Counted from the first letter of the stretch, positions 41,942 through 51,418 are shown. The stretch: 64,000 bases of DNA from Gammaproteobacteria bacterium (GCA_022826885.1 JAJDUB010000035.1:1-64000), one strand, 5' to 3'. Made by a program: numbers and translations. Notes: generated from the letters alone by a model not told the origin.

Positions 41942-43759
41942 TCATGACTGTTCTCCCTGTTGAAGGATTTTGCGCCACATATCGAAGGCTTCGGGGAGAT
42001 ACATGGTCGGATCTTCGAGTGGCAGTTCAAACTGATATATCTTTTTTTCATCCGCAGCCTTCTGCCATCTTCGCAGGTGCCTCTCTACATCCTTCTCGCA
42101 GTAATACTTAGTGCGCTCGTCAACTGGATCACCATCCTGCTTCGGCCATTTGGGGTGAGCCATGTAGAGCCGGATGGGGACGCTGATGACGTAGGGGGTC
42201 CCCTGTTGGCGGAATCGTTCGATTGCTTTGGCATCGATACCATGATGAGAACCTGACACTGCATCGGGCAGTGGTGGAGGGGCGTTGTCGATCTCTGGCT
42301 TCCACACGGCCTCCAGGGTCCGGTCGATTTCTTTTTGCTCCGTCACCGACCAACTCAAGGATTCGGACTTCACGGAAGGAATCTCCGTCTCTGCACGAGG
42401 CGGGGCGTGCCGAATCGATTTCGGGTCCATGCTCTCCTCCCAGTCCTGCGGTTGCCCCTCGGAGATCATGGTCTTGAGGCATGCCCTAACCACGTTCTCA
42501 ACGTCGGCGAGTTGGGTAACGCGCCGCTCCTTTTCCTCCGGCGTCAGATTGTCCTGGGTATTGCCATGCACAATATCCGAGCGGTGATCGTAGAACGCCT
42601 TAATCAAGTCTCTTGTTTGTTCCCTCTCTGGGTGCGAATCCGCGAAATACCATGATCCTCTTCTCGAGGTGATCTTCCGTTGGTTCCAGTCCTCACCTTC
42701 TCCCATGAATAGGGCTTCCAGAGCGATGCACACGTCAATTACCTTATCCTCATGCTCCATCCTTTCGGTGCTGTCTCGCAGGCGGCGGAGGGCCAGATTC
42801 AGCACACGTTGTGTCTGTTCTGGTAGGGTGGCATATTTGCCTATTAACTCGATAAGTTCAGCGTTGTTTATGGGCCGTTGAGTTGAAGTACGTCGAGAAG
42901 CTAATATGGGCAATAGGATCTGCGAAGTACAACTAGATAGAGGTCGTGTTGTGTGGAAGAACGGTAGGGTTGCAGCGACGGGGCCGGGCGTGAAATGAGT
43001 ATTGCCAAAGATGTGCAATCCCTTACCCCATACCAAACCGAGAATGTCCACTAATCGAGGTATTGGGATCCCATGCTCAAACCGGGCCATAGTTGGCACG
43101 GGTTGTAATAGAGTACTTACATGTCGCTTAAAATCGTTTGCCTCAAGCCCCCTACGCTCGAAGCTTTTGACTTCAAGTGCGCATACGTCGCCAACAGGAT
43201 CTGTTGGCCATCCAGAGTTAAAGTTTGTATCCCGTATCGAAGGATCTGCATTTATCTTCTGCAAAGCTTCTTGATATGGGAGAAGGGTACAGTAGTCGTC
43301 CAATAGTATTGCATTCGATACTAACGCTCCCTTCAGCAGATAGAAGCTATGGACCTTGATCATACCGTGGGCCGCGAACTCCATGGCGTATGTCGCTGCT
43401 GTCTCGACGCCATGCCCAGCGGCGGCTAATAGCAGTTTGCAAGTGGCGGTCAGAGCATCGAGCTGGACTTCACCCTGGTTCCCCCACTCATCCCCGGTAG
43501 AAACGGTGTCCGCTGGCGGCTGCGTTTGGCGTCCCGTATCCCAATGAACTTCGACCCAGTTCTGTACATCTTGGAAGGCAGGCACAGCGGCTAACCACCT
43601 ATCCTTTCTCTGGAGCATGTTCTTTACTGCCCCTTCAAGTTGCCAACTGATCAGCGGAATGCCGGTGACTGGGACATTGCCTCCCGAGGGAGTTCCAAAC
43701 TGTGCCAAAGCGTGTCCCAGCAGTTCTTCGATGCTGTCGAGACTTGATGTTTGCTTCAC
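41942..43759 (-). CDS. ApeA-like HEPN domain protein, candidate RNase effector
   Basis: A 605-residue protein of no assigned family name. The middle region has a HEPN-type core like the ApeA C-terminal domain: 'VIDVCIALEALFMGEGEDW', then 'REQTRDLIKAFYDHRSDIVH' with the R-x4-H motif at about residues 393-398. HEPN domains with this motif are usually metal-independent RNases. The N-terminal 330 and C-terminal 190 residues are not recognised. The preferred start is GTG at 43759, giving a GTGA overlap with the upstream AlbA_2 gene; an ATG at 43789 would add ten residues. Translational coupling suggests it acts with the AlbA_2 protein. Confidence 0.78.
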   Translation of the reverse strand: MKQTSSLDSIEELLGHALAQFGTPSGGNVPVTGIPLISWQLEGAVKNMLQRKDRWLAAVPAFQDVQNWVEVHWDTGRQTQPPADTVSTGDEWGNQGEVQLDALTATCKLLLAAAGHGVETAATYAMEFAAHGMIKVHSFYLLKGALVSNAILLDDYCTLLPYQEALQKINADPSIRDTNFNSGWPTDPVGDVCALEVKSFERRGLEANDFKRHVSTLLQPVPTMARFEHGIPIPRLVDILGLVWGKGLHIFGNTHFTPGPVAATLPFFHTTRPLSSCTSQILLPILASRRTSTQRPINNAELIELIGKYATLPEQTQRVLNLALRRLRDSTERMEHEDKVIDVCIALEALFMGEGEDWNQRKITSRRGSWYFADSHPEREQTRDLIKAFYDHRSDIVHGNTQDNLTPEEKERRVTQLADVENVVRACLKTMISEGQPQDWEESMDPKSIRHAPPRAETEIPSVKSESLSWSVTEQKEIDRTLEAVWKPEIDNAPPPLPDAVSGSHHGIDAKAIERFRQQGTPYVISVPIRLYMAHPKWPKQDGDPVDERTKYYCEKDVERHLRRWQKAADEKKIYQFELPLEDPTMYLPEAFDMWRKILQQGEQS

Positions 43760-45171
43760 GTGGGTGCCACCTTCTTGCTGCATTTCCAACGCGCACTCCG
43801 GCCATGTCCTATGGTTGCGATCAAACCTCTACCCTTGAGTATAGCGAGGTCTTCCCGCAATCGTCGCTCGTTAGTATGTGGTCCTAGCTGAGCGCGGATC
43901 TCGCGCAGCGCCAAACCATCATCAGCACGGTCCAACAGAGAGAGAATAGCCTCTTGTCGTTTTATCGCCCTGCTTCCAGTAAGCTGTTGCGGCACGAATT
44001 GGCCATGCCTGAAGCGTACAGCTACCCAACTGCCGGCATCTTCGATCTCAAGAGGAGGAAGCCCCGCTTCATTTACCAATTCTGCCATCTTGAGGGTCCC
44101 GACACCCCGCTCCTCAATGATCCCGCGCCGGTAGAAAGTGTGGGCAATCAATGGATTCCAAGGCTTGGATGCGTGCGGTTCGAACAGGTTCTCAGGCGTC
44201 ATACCGAAATGTAACGATCCGGGGGAGGTCACTTCCAGACGGTCGGCGTAGATGGCCACCCCTATTGACCCGCCACTATGAATTGAGTAGTCGCGGTGGC
44301 AAAGGGCATTAGCCAGCGCTTCCCGCGTCGCAAGAGGCGGATAGAGTGGTTCGTCGATACGCTGTATGCGATCTGGCTCGAACCGAGCGGCTATGGGGAG
44401 GCTATCCCGCAGGAATCGCTCAGCATGGGACAGCAGTGAGAAGGCGTTGCCAAGGAACTTCCGATTGTCCAGAAATTCCATCTTGTCGATACCCCGAAAA
44501 CGGGCAACGCGTAACTTACACTGCGGTATCTCGATCCCAAGACGTTCCTCCTTACCGAACAGCACCGCCGCTGCCCGAAGCAATACACCGTCCTGCAATA
44601 GTCCAAGCCCACGCAGCAAATCGACCGGTTCCCGACTCGGAGGCTCATCTAGGCGACCGATCCTTACAGCCTCGGCAACTGTATTTCGAATTTCCACCAT
44701 GTCCAGGTCATCCACCGACCACCCGGCAGCGGGCTGGTTCTCCCAGCGCTGTTCCTTGTGAACGCGCTCCAGGAGTATCCGGTTGTACTCATCAGCCGAC
44801 ATTTTAAGCGTTGTGTTACCGACTCGGCGGTAGGCGCTACCGCGGTAAGTATATGGTCTTGATATCCCCTGGTCCGTACTGACCAAGATTATTTCACGGT
44901 CGCCGCTCAAAGGAACCCGCTCGACCGTCGGAAACGCCAGAGGGTCGATTTGTCGAAGCTTGGCGCTCAGCTCCTCAATAGTGCGCTCGCTGACCTGCTG
45001 CCCAACAACGATTCCGGCTGGCGTTACGCCGAATAGCACTTGCCCGCCTTGCTGGTTCAGGAAAGCGCATACCGTCTTGGCCGCCTCGCGGCGCGTTCCG
45101 GTCGTCTCCTTGAATTCCAGCATTTCGGATTCGCCGGATGCTACTAGGGCTAATAGTTGGCCAGTGGTCAT
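43756..45171 (-). CDS. Schlafen/AlbA_2 - HATPase-type ATP-binding protein
   Basis: A 471-residue protein with an N-terminal AlbA_2 (AAA_4/Schlafen-like) domain (about 1-140: 'ESEMLEFKETTGTRREAAK', 'NQQGGQVLFGVTPAGIVVGQ', 'RGSAYRRVGNTT'), a HATPase_c_4-type ATP-binding domain (about 230-390: 'ATREALANALCHRDYSIHSG', 'DRLEVTSPGSLHFGMTP', 'IIEERGVGTLKM') and a C-terminal winged helix (about 405-465). Such proteins are often called putative transcriptional regulators, and their relatives recur in defence loci. It is coupled to the HEPN gene downstream by GTGA. Confidence 0.88.
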   Translation of the reverse strand: MTTGQLLALVASGESEMLEFKETTGTRREAAKTVCAFLNQQGGQVLFGVTPAGIVVGQQVSERTIEELSAKLRQIDPLAFPTVERVPLSGDREIILVSTDQGISRPYTYRGSAYRRVGNTTLKMSADEYNRILLERVHKEQRWENQPAAGWSVDDLDMVEIRNTVAEAVRIGRLDEPPSREPVDLLRGLGLLQDGVLLRAAAVLFGKEERLGIEIPQCKLRVARFRGIDKMEFLDNRKFLGNAFSLLSHAERFLRDSLPIAARFEPDRIQRIDEPLYPPLATREALANALCHRDYSIHSGGSIGVAIYADRLEVTSPGSLHFGMTPENLFEPHASKPWNPLIAHTFYRRGIIEERGVGTLKMAELVNEAGLPPLEIEDAGSWVAVRFRHGQFVPQQLTGSRAIKRQEAILSLLDRADDGLALREIRAQLGPHTNERRLREDLAILKGRGLIATIGHGRSARWKCSKKVAPT

Positions 45172-45199
45172 AAACGCGTCCCACAGTTCTGATCTGGTA

Positions 45200-46648
45200 T
45201 CATGTTTTCAGAGTCATTCCAAAGAATTGGGATAGGCCCCCGTAAAGCTTAGACAGATTAAAGTTGTTTTCTACTATAGACAGGTCTACTTTTCGAGCGT
45301 GGTCGGTAACATGAAATACAGAATTTCGATAGATTTTGAGGTTCCGCAATCTAGCTGTATCTATCCATTCTTTAAGATTTGAATTGAGTACCTGTGGATT
45401 GTCTCGCACGATCTGAGCATACATCCGCAGTGGCTCATACAAAATCGCCGTGCTCACACGGGTTGGAGCTACAGCCTCGTCGGCTCGTTGTAGACCGATA
45501 TTCTCAGGAGTGTAGCCTATGGAAGCTGCGATGGTACGCTGGCTGCGCGTTTTGACAAAGGTAGCCAGATCTTCTTGTGTGGCGCTTCTTTCAGGTTGGT
45601 GCTGCCATTCGTTCAACATGATTTCATTCCACAAAACATCGACAGTCATTAACAATTCTCTGTAGTACTCGATATTCTGTCTGGCATGTTCAGCAGCCCG
45701 TCCATCACAATTAGATTCCAGTTCCCCTGAACCTATCAGTGATAACATCCCGATTTCCAACATAGGGGTTTGTATTGCGTCCTCATCTATCGAGAATTGC
45801 TGTTCCGGTCCGGATGGACAAACTTGGTTCAGGCATTCACTGAGAATGCGCATGGCGCGCCCTTGGGACCGGCTTGGACTCCATGAAGTCACCTCCTTGG
45901 TGATCTGTTCCAAGCTCTGCTGCTGTTCGCGGCACAGCGATTCCAATAAGTCTGCTACATGAGCGCAGCCCACCGTGTCGTGATGCAGTTCCATTCTTTC
46001 CAGGTTCATTAATCTGAATAAAACTGTGCAAATCAGTCTTTGATGTTCCGATAGACAGAGCAATTTTTCTACGCCTAAACCGAATAGCTTCTGCTTAAGC
46101 CGCATTAAGTATGCGTCGATTTGATGTTGGGCTTCTGGAGCCCTGTTGTACGATCCTTGATAGGACAGGAAACTCAGTTCCGAGGTACCTCTCGATAGGT
46201 TTGGATGAAGAAATGGGTCACGGAAATCGTGCAATCTTGCCGCCCATTCATTGTTATTATCAATATAGACAGAGAGAGCATCGTCACACAAGGTATCTGA
46301 TAGACGGCACGCCTTTTGGTAGTACTCAAATTCGGCATCAAGGAGTGCCAAGTACACTTTCAATGGTGCAAACGTTGCTATGCCAAGTAGAGTTCGATTC
46401 CATCGATTGTCTTCTAATCCTTGATCCTTCAACATCCGCTGTTGGACGCATGCGAGCCAATCGTCATCCTGATGCGTGTGGCTAGATTGGCAAGCTTCGG
46501 TTGCTCTTATCAAATGCATCATGTTCTTGGCGGCAATTTTACGAATCCCTTCCAGAATGACCGTCCTGTGGTAGAACAGATTCCGATAAAGGTCTACATC
46601 TGTCTTGAGATCGGATAAGTCCATTCGACCGATGTCTATCGACTCCAT
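45200..46648 (-). CDS. Unrecognised helical protein with two R-x4-H (HEPN-like) motifs
   Basis: A 482-residue, helix-rich, Cys/His-containing protein that I do not recognise as a whole. Two HEPN-like motifs are visible: 'HDFRDPFLHPN' (Arg143-His148) and 'KIYRNSVFHVTD' (Arg441-His446), each following a long predicted helix. This suggests a duplicated HEPN fold or one HEPN domain plus a degenerate copy. It starts one base after the stop of the 42-codon HsdS-tail gene and ends 28 bp before the AlbA_2 gene. A nuclease role is an inference from the motifs and the neighbourhood only. Confidence 0.6.
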   Translation of the reverse strand: MESIDIGRMDLSDLKTDVDLYRNLFYHRTVILEGIRKIAAKNMMHLIRATEACQSSHTHQDDDWLACVQQRMLKDQGLEDNRWNRTLLGIATFAPLKVYLALLDAEFEYYQKACRLSDTLCDDALSVYIDNNNEWAARLHDFRDPFLHPNLSRGTSELSFLSYQGSYNRAPEAQHQIDAYLMRLKQKLFGLGVEKLLCLSEHQRLICTVLFRLMNLERMELHHDTVGCAHVADLLESLCREQQQSLEQITKEVTSWSPSRSQGRAMRILSECLNQVCPSGPEQQFSIDEDAIQTPMLEIGMLSLIGSGELESNCDGRAAEHARQNIEYYRELLMTVDVLWNEIMLNEWQHQPERSATQEDLATFVKTRSQRTIAASIGYTPENIGLQRADEAVAPTRVSTAILYEPLRMYAQIVRDNPQVLNSNLKEWIDTARLRNLKIYRNSVFHVTDHARKVDLSIVENNFNLSKLYGGLSQFFGMTLKT

Positions 46649-46649
46649 C

Positions 46650-46778
46650 TTACTTACCGAACCTCTGAGATTGTGCCGCTAAATCCAACTCCTCCACCCG
46701 AATTTTCCCCGTCATAAGCTTCTGCAACAGCGCCTTGAACAGATTCTCCAGCAGGGCTGTAATTTGTTCAAGGGTCAT
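46650..46778 (-). CDS. 42-residue HsdS C-terminal tail-like small protein
   Basis: A small ORF starting at ATG 46778 in an ATGA overlap with the protease stop codon and ending one base before the next gene. Residues 8-33 ('LLENLFKALLQKLMTGKIR' then 'VEELDL') match the last helix of the HsdS encoded at 48324 ('[18 protein letters not shown]') at 17 of 26 positions. That tail belongs to the conserved region of HsdS that contacts HsdM. The first nine codons resemble the start of the AlbA_2 remnant (MTLEQ). It may be a scar of a former hsdS or a functional interface peptide; tight spacing on both sides favours continued translation. Confidence 0.55.
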   Translation of the reverse strand: MTLEQITALLENLFKALLQKLMTGKIRVEELDLAAQSQRFGK

Positions 46779-47677
46779 AGGTCAGTCGTTGCTGTGACTC
46801 TGCTTACGTGTGGAGAATCTGACAGTGCCATCTCAATCGTATCGTTGACCGTATCCAGAGGGACCACAATCCCAATGTCGGCGTTTTCTCCGCTAGCAGG
46901 GTTGAGTTGGGTACCGCTAACCATCCCGATCAAGGCGTTCTTGGTGAATTGCTGAGTTCCCTTGATGCTTATCGGCTGTGGCTTCGTAATGACAGGTCCG
47001 CCGCTGTTTCCACCGAATACAGAGCCATCAATCAAGAATGTTCGGGCATTGCCTTTTAAGTAAGGTTGTATCTGGGCCAACACTCCATGACGTACCATCG
47101 GCCAATTCTTTACATCTTCATAAAATCCTGTCGGGAAACCTACAACAAACACATCATCTCCTTCACTTAACGACTTACCGAGCGAACTCTCCGTATTCAT
47201 CAACGCCTTTGTCATATGCGTGTGTGGCGCAAACCCCCATGATTCAAGGTCTTGCCAGTTTTCGTAATGAGTTGGTGCTGTTGTAACTGCAACATCAACT
47301 GCCGCATCCTCCGGGGTGTACGCGCGATAGGCAATAGGGCCAAGTTTTGAACAACGAGCCATCCATTCCCTGTGTCTTGTCCAATAATGTCCAATTGGAT
47401 AGCCGATGGAGCTTCTTCCTGATCCCGGAGATGCTTCATTCACTTCGAGATATGTACGCTTATCAGGTCCAATTTGATTGGCTTCTATATCATCTATTAC
47501 GTGGGCACAAGTGACGTACCAAAGCCGCCATGGTTCGTCAGGTGTGTGGACACTCGGGTCGTGATCGTTGTAGTCGTCTGGACGAGCGTACACGAACCCT
47601 GTTCCCCGGACAGAACCTGAGTCGTTCCTTATCTTCAATGCTGACTGAACAAATTCTGGCCGTATCGATGCCATCAA
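46775..47677 (-). CDS. Trypsin-like serine protease
   Basis: A 300-residue chymotrypsin-fold protease without signal peptide or membrane helix, so cytoplasmic. The catalytic triad is visible: His59 in 'WYVTCAHVIDD', Asp128 in 'AAVDVAVTT', and Ser225 in 'FGGNSGGPVITK'. It shares ATGA overlaps with the HEPN-like gene upstream and with the HsdS-tail gene downstream. Stand-alone cytoplasmic trypsin-like proteases in such operons are known from bacterial conflict systems, where they are thought to cleave and activate or destroy a partner. The natural substrate here could be one of the co-encoded proteins. Confidence 0.88.
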   Translation of the reverse strand: MMASIRPEFVQSALKIRNDSGSVRGTGFVYARPDDYNDHDPSVHTPDEPWRLWYVTCAHVIDDIEANQIGPDKRTYLEVNEASPGSGRSSIGYPIGHYWTRHREWMARCSKLGPIAYRAYTPEDAAVDVAVTTAPTHYENWQDLESWGFAPHTHMTKALMNTESSLGKSLSEGDDVFVVGFPTGFYEDVKNWPMVRHGVLAQIQPYLKGNARTFLIDGSVFGGNSGGPVITKPQPISIKGTQQFTKNALIGMVSGTQLNPASGENADIGIVVPLDTVNDTIEMALSDSPHVSRVTATTDL

Positions 47678-48279
47678 TCACCCCCCATGATGGATCCATC
47701 TTCATTGAAATGAGCCGTAGCCAAGTGTTCCCCTCGGCTACTTCCTACACGTGTAGCTTCCCGCCAGCCATCAAAGGTGTTTTCTCCAATCATTTGGATG
47801 ATCTCTGCATGGATAATCACAAGATCTGGGATTACCAGCCCTGCTATGCCATGAACGAAGCCTACTGCCCTATGTTCTCCCTTTCTTCCTACCATCCAGT
47901 ACTTCCGATCTGGATGACACATTTCTTCATCCAGATATTTAAGCAGGTTATCGATTGTATTTGGCGTATTCTTTTCCACAAATTTCTTGATTCTCGCCTG
48001 ACTCTTCGTCCCAAGGTTTCGATAGTTCTTCTCCGCTTCGTGCTTCTTAGTGATGGGATGTCCTTCACTTTTTGCCAGTGCCTTCAAAGCTAACTCGAAT
48101 GCAAGTCCTGTACATACGTGTGCCACGTTCAGTTCATTGGTGTCGGTCTCGATATCATTCCGTCCACGTCCACTTATTTGGTCTTTTTCTAGAGCAGTCT
48201 TCATCCATACTTGGCTGTCTCCCAGCCAGTTGCTAATTGGTGCTCGATCCTCGATGTTTATCGTTCTTTTGAAGTTCAT
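47674..48279 (-). CDS. HEPN-fold-like protein coupled to the protease
   Basis: A 201-residue protein with the HEPN-like pattern 'HVCTGLAFELALKALAKSEG' (about 54-73) followed by 'KKHEAEKNYRNLG', which recalls the helix pair of HEPN and AbiV-like proteins. An R-x5-H arrangement ('HRAVGFVHG', Arg137-His143) could be the active site, but this is weaker than in the two larger HEPN candidates. Its stop overlaps the protease start by ATGA, and it starts 44 bp after hsdS. It is the first cargo gene. Confidence 0.6.
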   Translation of the reverse strand: MNFKRTINIEDRAPISNWLGDSQVWMKTALEKDQISGRGRNDIETDTNELNVAHVCTGLAFELALKALAKSEGHPITKKHEAEKNYRNLGTKSQARIKKFVEKNTPNTIDNLLKYLDEEMCHPDRKYWMVGRKGEHRAVGFVHGIAGLVIPDLVIIHAEIIQMIGENTFDGWREATRVGSSRGEHLATAHFNEDGSIMGGD

Positions 48280-48323
48280 AATTTTTCTTGCTGATGTGGA
48301 TGCTTATTTACCATCGATCCCCT

Positions 48324-49586
48324 TCAGCTTCGTAATTGCAGTTTTGAAAAGTCAAGATCACCCGCGCGAATCTCACCTATCATCAGCTTGTGCAGCAGAG
48401 CCTTAAACAGTTCCTCTAGTACGGCCCCCTTGCGCCGATGTAGGTCTATCTTGCGATCAATGGCGTCGAGGATGGTAACGATATTCTGTTGCTCGTCTAT
48501 GGTGGGCAGGGGAAAAAGGACCGTACGGAGCTTGGTCGCATTGATGTTAGCTTGTCCGATGGCGCGGCTCGCGAGCTTCTTGATTTCCTCCTGTGTTCTC
48601 GGCCAGTTCATGAAGTAATTGAGAAATTCCGGGATGCATCGGTTTGTATCAACCACAAGACGCACGAGATAGGATGCAAAAACAGCGGGTCTATCGTTTT
48701 CAATAATCGCCATCCGCCCGACCAGATCGATGCTGTTTGTGCGATTGAATAGTAGATCGCCAGGGTTTACCCGGAACCTGTGATAGCTCTCCAAATCTAG
48801 TTCGACGAACTGAAGATTTCGGTAATGTACCTTTCCATCTTCCTGACAGTTCATTCGTAGAATCGGATAGGTACCGGACGTTCGACCCCGCACTGATAGG
48901 CCGTATTGCGTGGTCGTAGCCACATCACCGATTGCCGTAATTTCCCAACTCTCCGGCACTGGTCCGATCTCAGTCTCTTTCTGCTGCTCATCCCGCAAGC
49001 CGCGCGTGAATATCGTTCGCATAGCGGCGTGCTTCAATTCCTGCGCGGTCGCAACACTCTGGTTCTGTGCTTTGATTGCGTCGCGTACCCTACCGAGCGC
49101 TACACTGATCGCCTGTTGCTCACTTAACGGGGGCTGAGGCACGTCCAGCCCTGCTAGGCGGCTGCGTGACAGGTTAGGGATCGTAGTTTTGTTGCCCGCG
49201 CCCTCAAAGAGGCCGAGCTGCGTAAAAGCGGATTGCAGGAAATATACGTAGAAGCGCGGCTCGACATCAGGGGCGATTGGTCGTAGTCTATGCAAGTGAT
49301 TCTGAAACGACATCGTTTCCACTTCACCATTCCAGATTGCCGCACGCCCAATCTCGCCGCCCTCGCAAACGAGCAGGTCGCCTTGCCTCAGAAGCTTAGC
49401 AGGTAGTTCGCGATCAGGAATCGACATCTCGTCAACGGACGACAGGTCGACCTCGTCCCAGAGGACGTTGGATGTTCGCAGGAAAGGTGTCTTGTCAACT
49501 CCTTTACGTGCAGCGGCGGACATCGTTTTGCCAGCGCCGATCTCAAATAACTCCCCGAGCGGGTGCCACGTCCACGCTTTGTTCAT
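48324..49586 (-). CDS. hsdS: Type I restriction-modification specificity subunit HsdS
   Basis: A 420-residue HsdS with two target-recognition domains separated by long helices. TRD1 covers about 1-150, the central conserved region about 150-200 ('[20 protein letters not shown]'), TRD2 about 210-350, and the distal conserved region to the end ('[20 protein letters not shown]', '[18 protein letters not shown]'). It sets the DNA sequence recognised by the HsdM methylase and HsdR nuclease. Its start overlaps the hsdM stop by ATGA. Confidence 0.95.
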   Translation of the reverse strand: MNKAWTWHPLGELFEIGAGKTMSAAARKGVDKTPFLRTSNVLWDEVDLSSVDEMSIPDRELPAKLLRQGDLLVCEGGEIGRAAIWNGEVETMSFQNHLHRLRPIAPDVEPRFYVYFLQSAFTQLGLFEGAGNKTTIPNLSRSRLAGLDVPQPPLSEQQAISVALGRVRDAIKAQNQSVATAQELKHAAMRTIFTRGLRDEQQKETEIGPVPESWEITAIGDVATTTQYGLSVRGRTSGTYPILRMNCQEDGKVHYRNLQFVELDLESYHRFRVNPGDLLFNRTNSIDLVGRMAIIENDRPAVFASYLVRLVVDTNRCIPEFLNYFMNWPRTQEEIKKLASRAIGQANINATKLRTVLFPLPTIDEQQNIVTILDAIDRKIDLHRRKGAVLEELFKALLHKLMIGEIRAGDLDFSKLQLRS

Positions 49587-51418
49587 TCTAGGTTCACCAG
49601 CATCTTTGCTAACTGCGCGTCAATCTCACGTGCCTCTTCATCGAGACGCTGCATGTCGGCGATGATCTCCGATATAGGACGCTGAGCTACGTCGTCAGTC
49701 TGCCCCACCCACCGACTCGGGCTGAGGTTATAGTCGGCTTCCTCCACCTGTTCTCGGGTGATGACGGCAACCTCGCCATCGACCGGTTCACCCTTCAGGA
49801 AGGTAGCCGCCAACGAGCGAATATCCTCCCCCGGAATGTAGTTCTTGGGACGTCCCTTACGAACGCGCCGGCTAGCGTTGAGGAGCACGATCCTGTCCTT
49901 GCGCACCGGTAGTTTGCGCTTCGACAGCACGACGATGATTCCGGCGGCGCTGGTGTTATAGAACAGGTTGTCTGGCAACAGGATCACGCCGTCTATCAGG
50001 TCCCGGTCCACGAACCACTTGCGGATATTGCGCTCTCTATCCGACTGCTTGCTGCCGGAGCCGCGGGTCACCGCACCAGTGTCCAGCACTACCGCAGCCC
50101 GTCCGCGCTCGTTCAGGCAGGCCAGGGTGTGCTGGAGCCAGGCCCAGTCTCCCTTGCCGGTGGTGACGCCGCCAGCGGTGCGGAAGCGGTCGAACGGATC
50201 GTTCTCAAATATGTCCGGGTTGAAATCTTGGTTCCACATAGGGTTGGCGACCACGATGTCGTGGGCTGTGATCCGGCCTGCGGTGTCCTTGAACTTCGGG
50301 TTGATCATGGTGTCACCGCGCTCGATTCTAATATCCATGTCGTGGATAATCGCATTCATGTGGGCGACGGCGTAGCTATCGGCTTGCAGTTCCTGCCCGT
50401 AGAGCTTGAGGGGAACGCGGCTGATGGGGTCGGTTTCGCGGGCGACCAGTTGCAGCTTGATAAGCAGCCCAGCGGAACCGCAGGCGTAATCGTGGCAGTC
50501 CTCGCCGGGCTTCGGGCGCATCAGGTGCGCCATCAGGAAGCCCACTTCCGTCGGGGTGAAGTACTCGCCGGCGCTCTGGCCGGAGCCTTCGGCGAACATG
50601 CGTAGCAGGTACTCGTAGGCGCGACCGAGGAAGTCGGGTTGCACGTCAGCGAGGCCGAGTCGGTACCTCGGATCGGAGACGGTTTCCACCACGGCGGCGA
50701 GTCGGGCCGGGTTGATATCGCGCTCACCGTTGCGCTCGGAAGCGAAGTCCACAAGGTCGATCACTCCTGAGAGTGACGGGTTTTGGCGAACCACGGCGCG
50801 CACGGCGCGGGTCAGGTGTTCGCCAATGTCGCTCGGTCGTGTGCTCCGTTTCCTTTCGTCCAAGGGCCAGTCATGGGTTTCACGCCCGCTGATGACCGCC
50901 CAGCGCGCCTCGGGGGGCAGGTAGAAGCGCAGGAGACCGTGGTCAGACTCCGCAATCTCCAGTGCCATTGCACGATCGCCATATTCTTCGGCGAGGCGAT
51001 CGATCTCGTCATCGAAGACATCCGACAGCCGTTTGAGGAAGAGAAGTGGCAGCAGGTAGTCCTTGAATTTGGCCGCATCCTTCTCTCCGCGGATGGAGCA
51101 AGCCGCGTCCCACAGCATCTGCTCCATGGGCTTCGTCGAGGGAGTGGTCGAGTGTCTTCTTGCTCGTCGTTGTGTCACCCGTGCCGCCGCGTTGGCTGGC
51201 TCCGAGATTGCTGTCTCGTCGAGACCTGCGCTGACAGCCAACGCAGCGATTGCCTCTTTTGCTGCCTTCTGTGGCGCCGTTGAGCCTCCTTCCCAGCGAT
51301 TCACTGTGGTGAAGGAAACGCCTAGTCGTTCAGCCAGTTGCTCCTGCGTGAGATCGAGTTTCGCGCGTATGGCGCGTAAAGCAGCCGGAATGTCAGAAAT
51401 ATTTGTAATATATGCCAT
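49583..51418 (-). CDS. hsdM: HTH-fused type I DNA methyltransferase HsdM
   Basis: A 611-residue N6-adenine methylase with an XRE-type HTH at its N-terminus (about 10-60: '[20 protein letters not shown]', '[10 protein letters not shown]'), absent from classical HsdM. The methylase part has the HsdM N-terminal helical domain (about 95-260), '[20 protein letters not shown]', motif I 'DYACGSAG' (310-317; DPxCGSGG in most) and motif IV 'NPMW' (392-395; NPPF/Y in most). Direct and inverted repeats span its own start codon, so the HTH may let HsdM repress the operon. It is the first gene of the 14-kb minus-strand locus. Confidence 0.93.
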   Translation of the reverse strand: MAYITNISDIPAALRAIRAKLDLTQEQLAERLGVSFTTVNRWEGGSTAPQKAAKEAIAALAVSAGLDETAISEPANAAARVTQRRARRHSTTPSTKPMEQMLWDAACSIRGEKDAAKFKDYLLPLLFLKRLSDVFDDEIDRLAEEYGDRAMALEIAESDHGLLRFYLPPEARWAVISGRETHDWPLDERKRSTRPSDIGEHLTRAVRAVVRQNPSLSGVIDLVDFASERNGERDINPARLAAVVETVSDPRYRLGLADVQPDFLGRAYEYLLRMFAEGSGQSAGEYFTPTEVGFLMAHLMRPKPGEDCHDYACGSAGLLIKLQLVARETDPISRVPLKLYGQELQADSYAVAHMNAIIHDMDIRIERGDTMINPKFKDTAGRITAHDIVVANPMWNQDFNPDIFENDPFDRFRTAGGVTTGKGDWAWLQHTLACLNERGRAAVVLDTGAVTRGSGSKQSDRERNIRKWFVDRDLIDGVILLPDNLFYNTSAAGIIVVLSKRKLPVRKDRIVLLNASRRVRKGRPKNYIPGEDIRSLAATFLKGEPVDGEVAVITREQVEEADYNLSPSRWVGQTDDVAQRPISEIIADMQRLDEEAREIDAQLAKMLVNLE

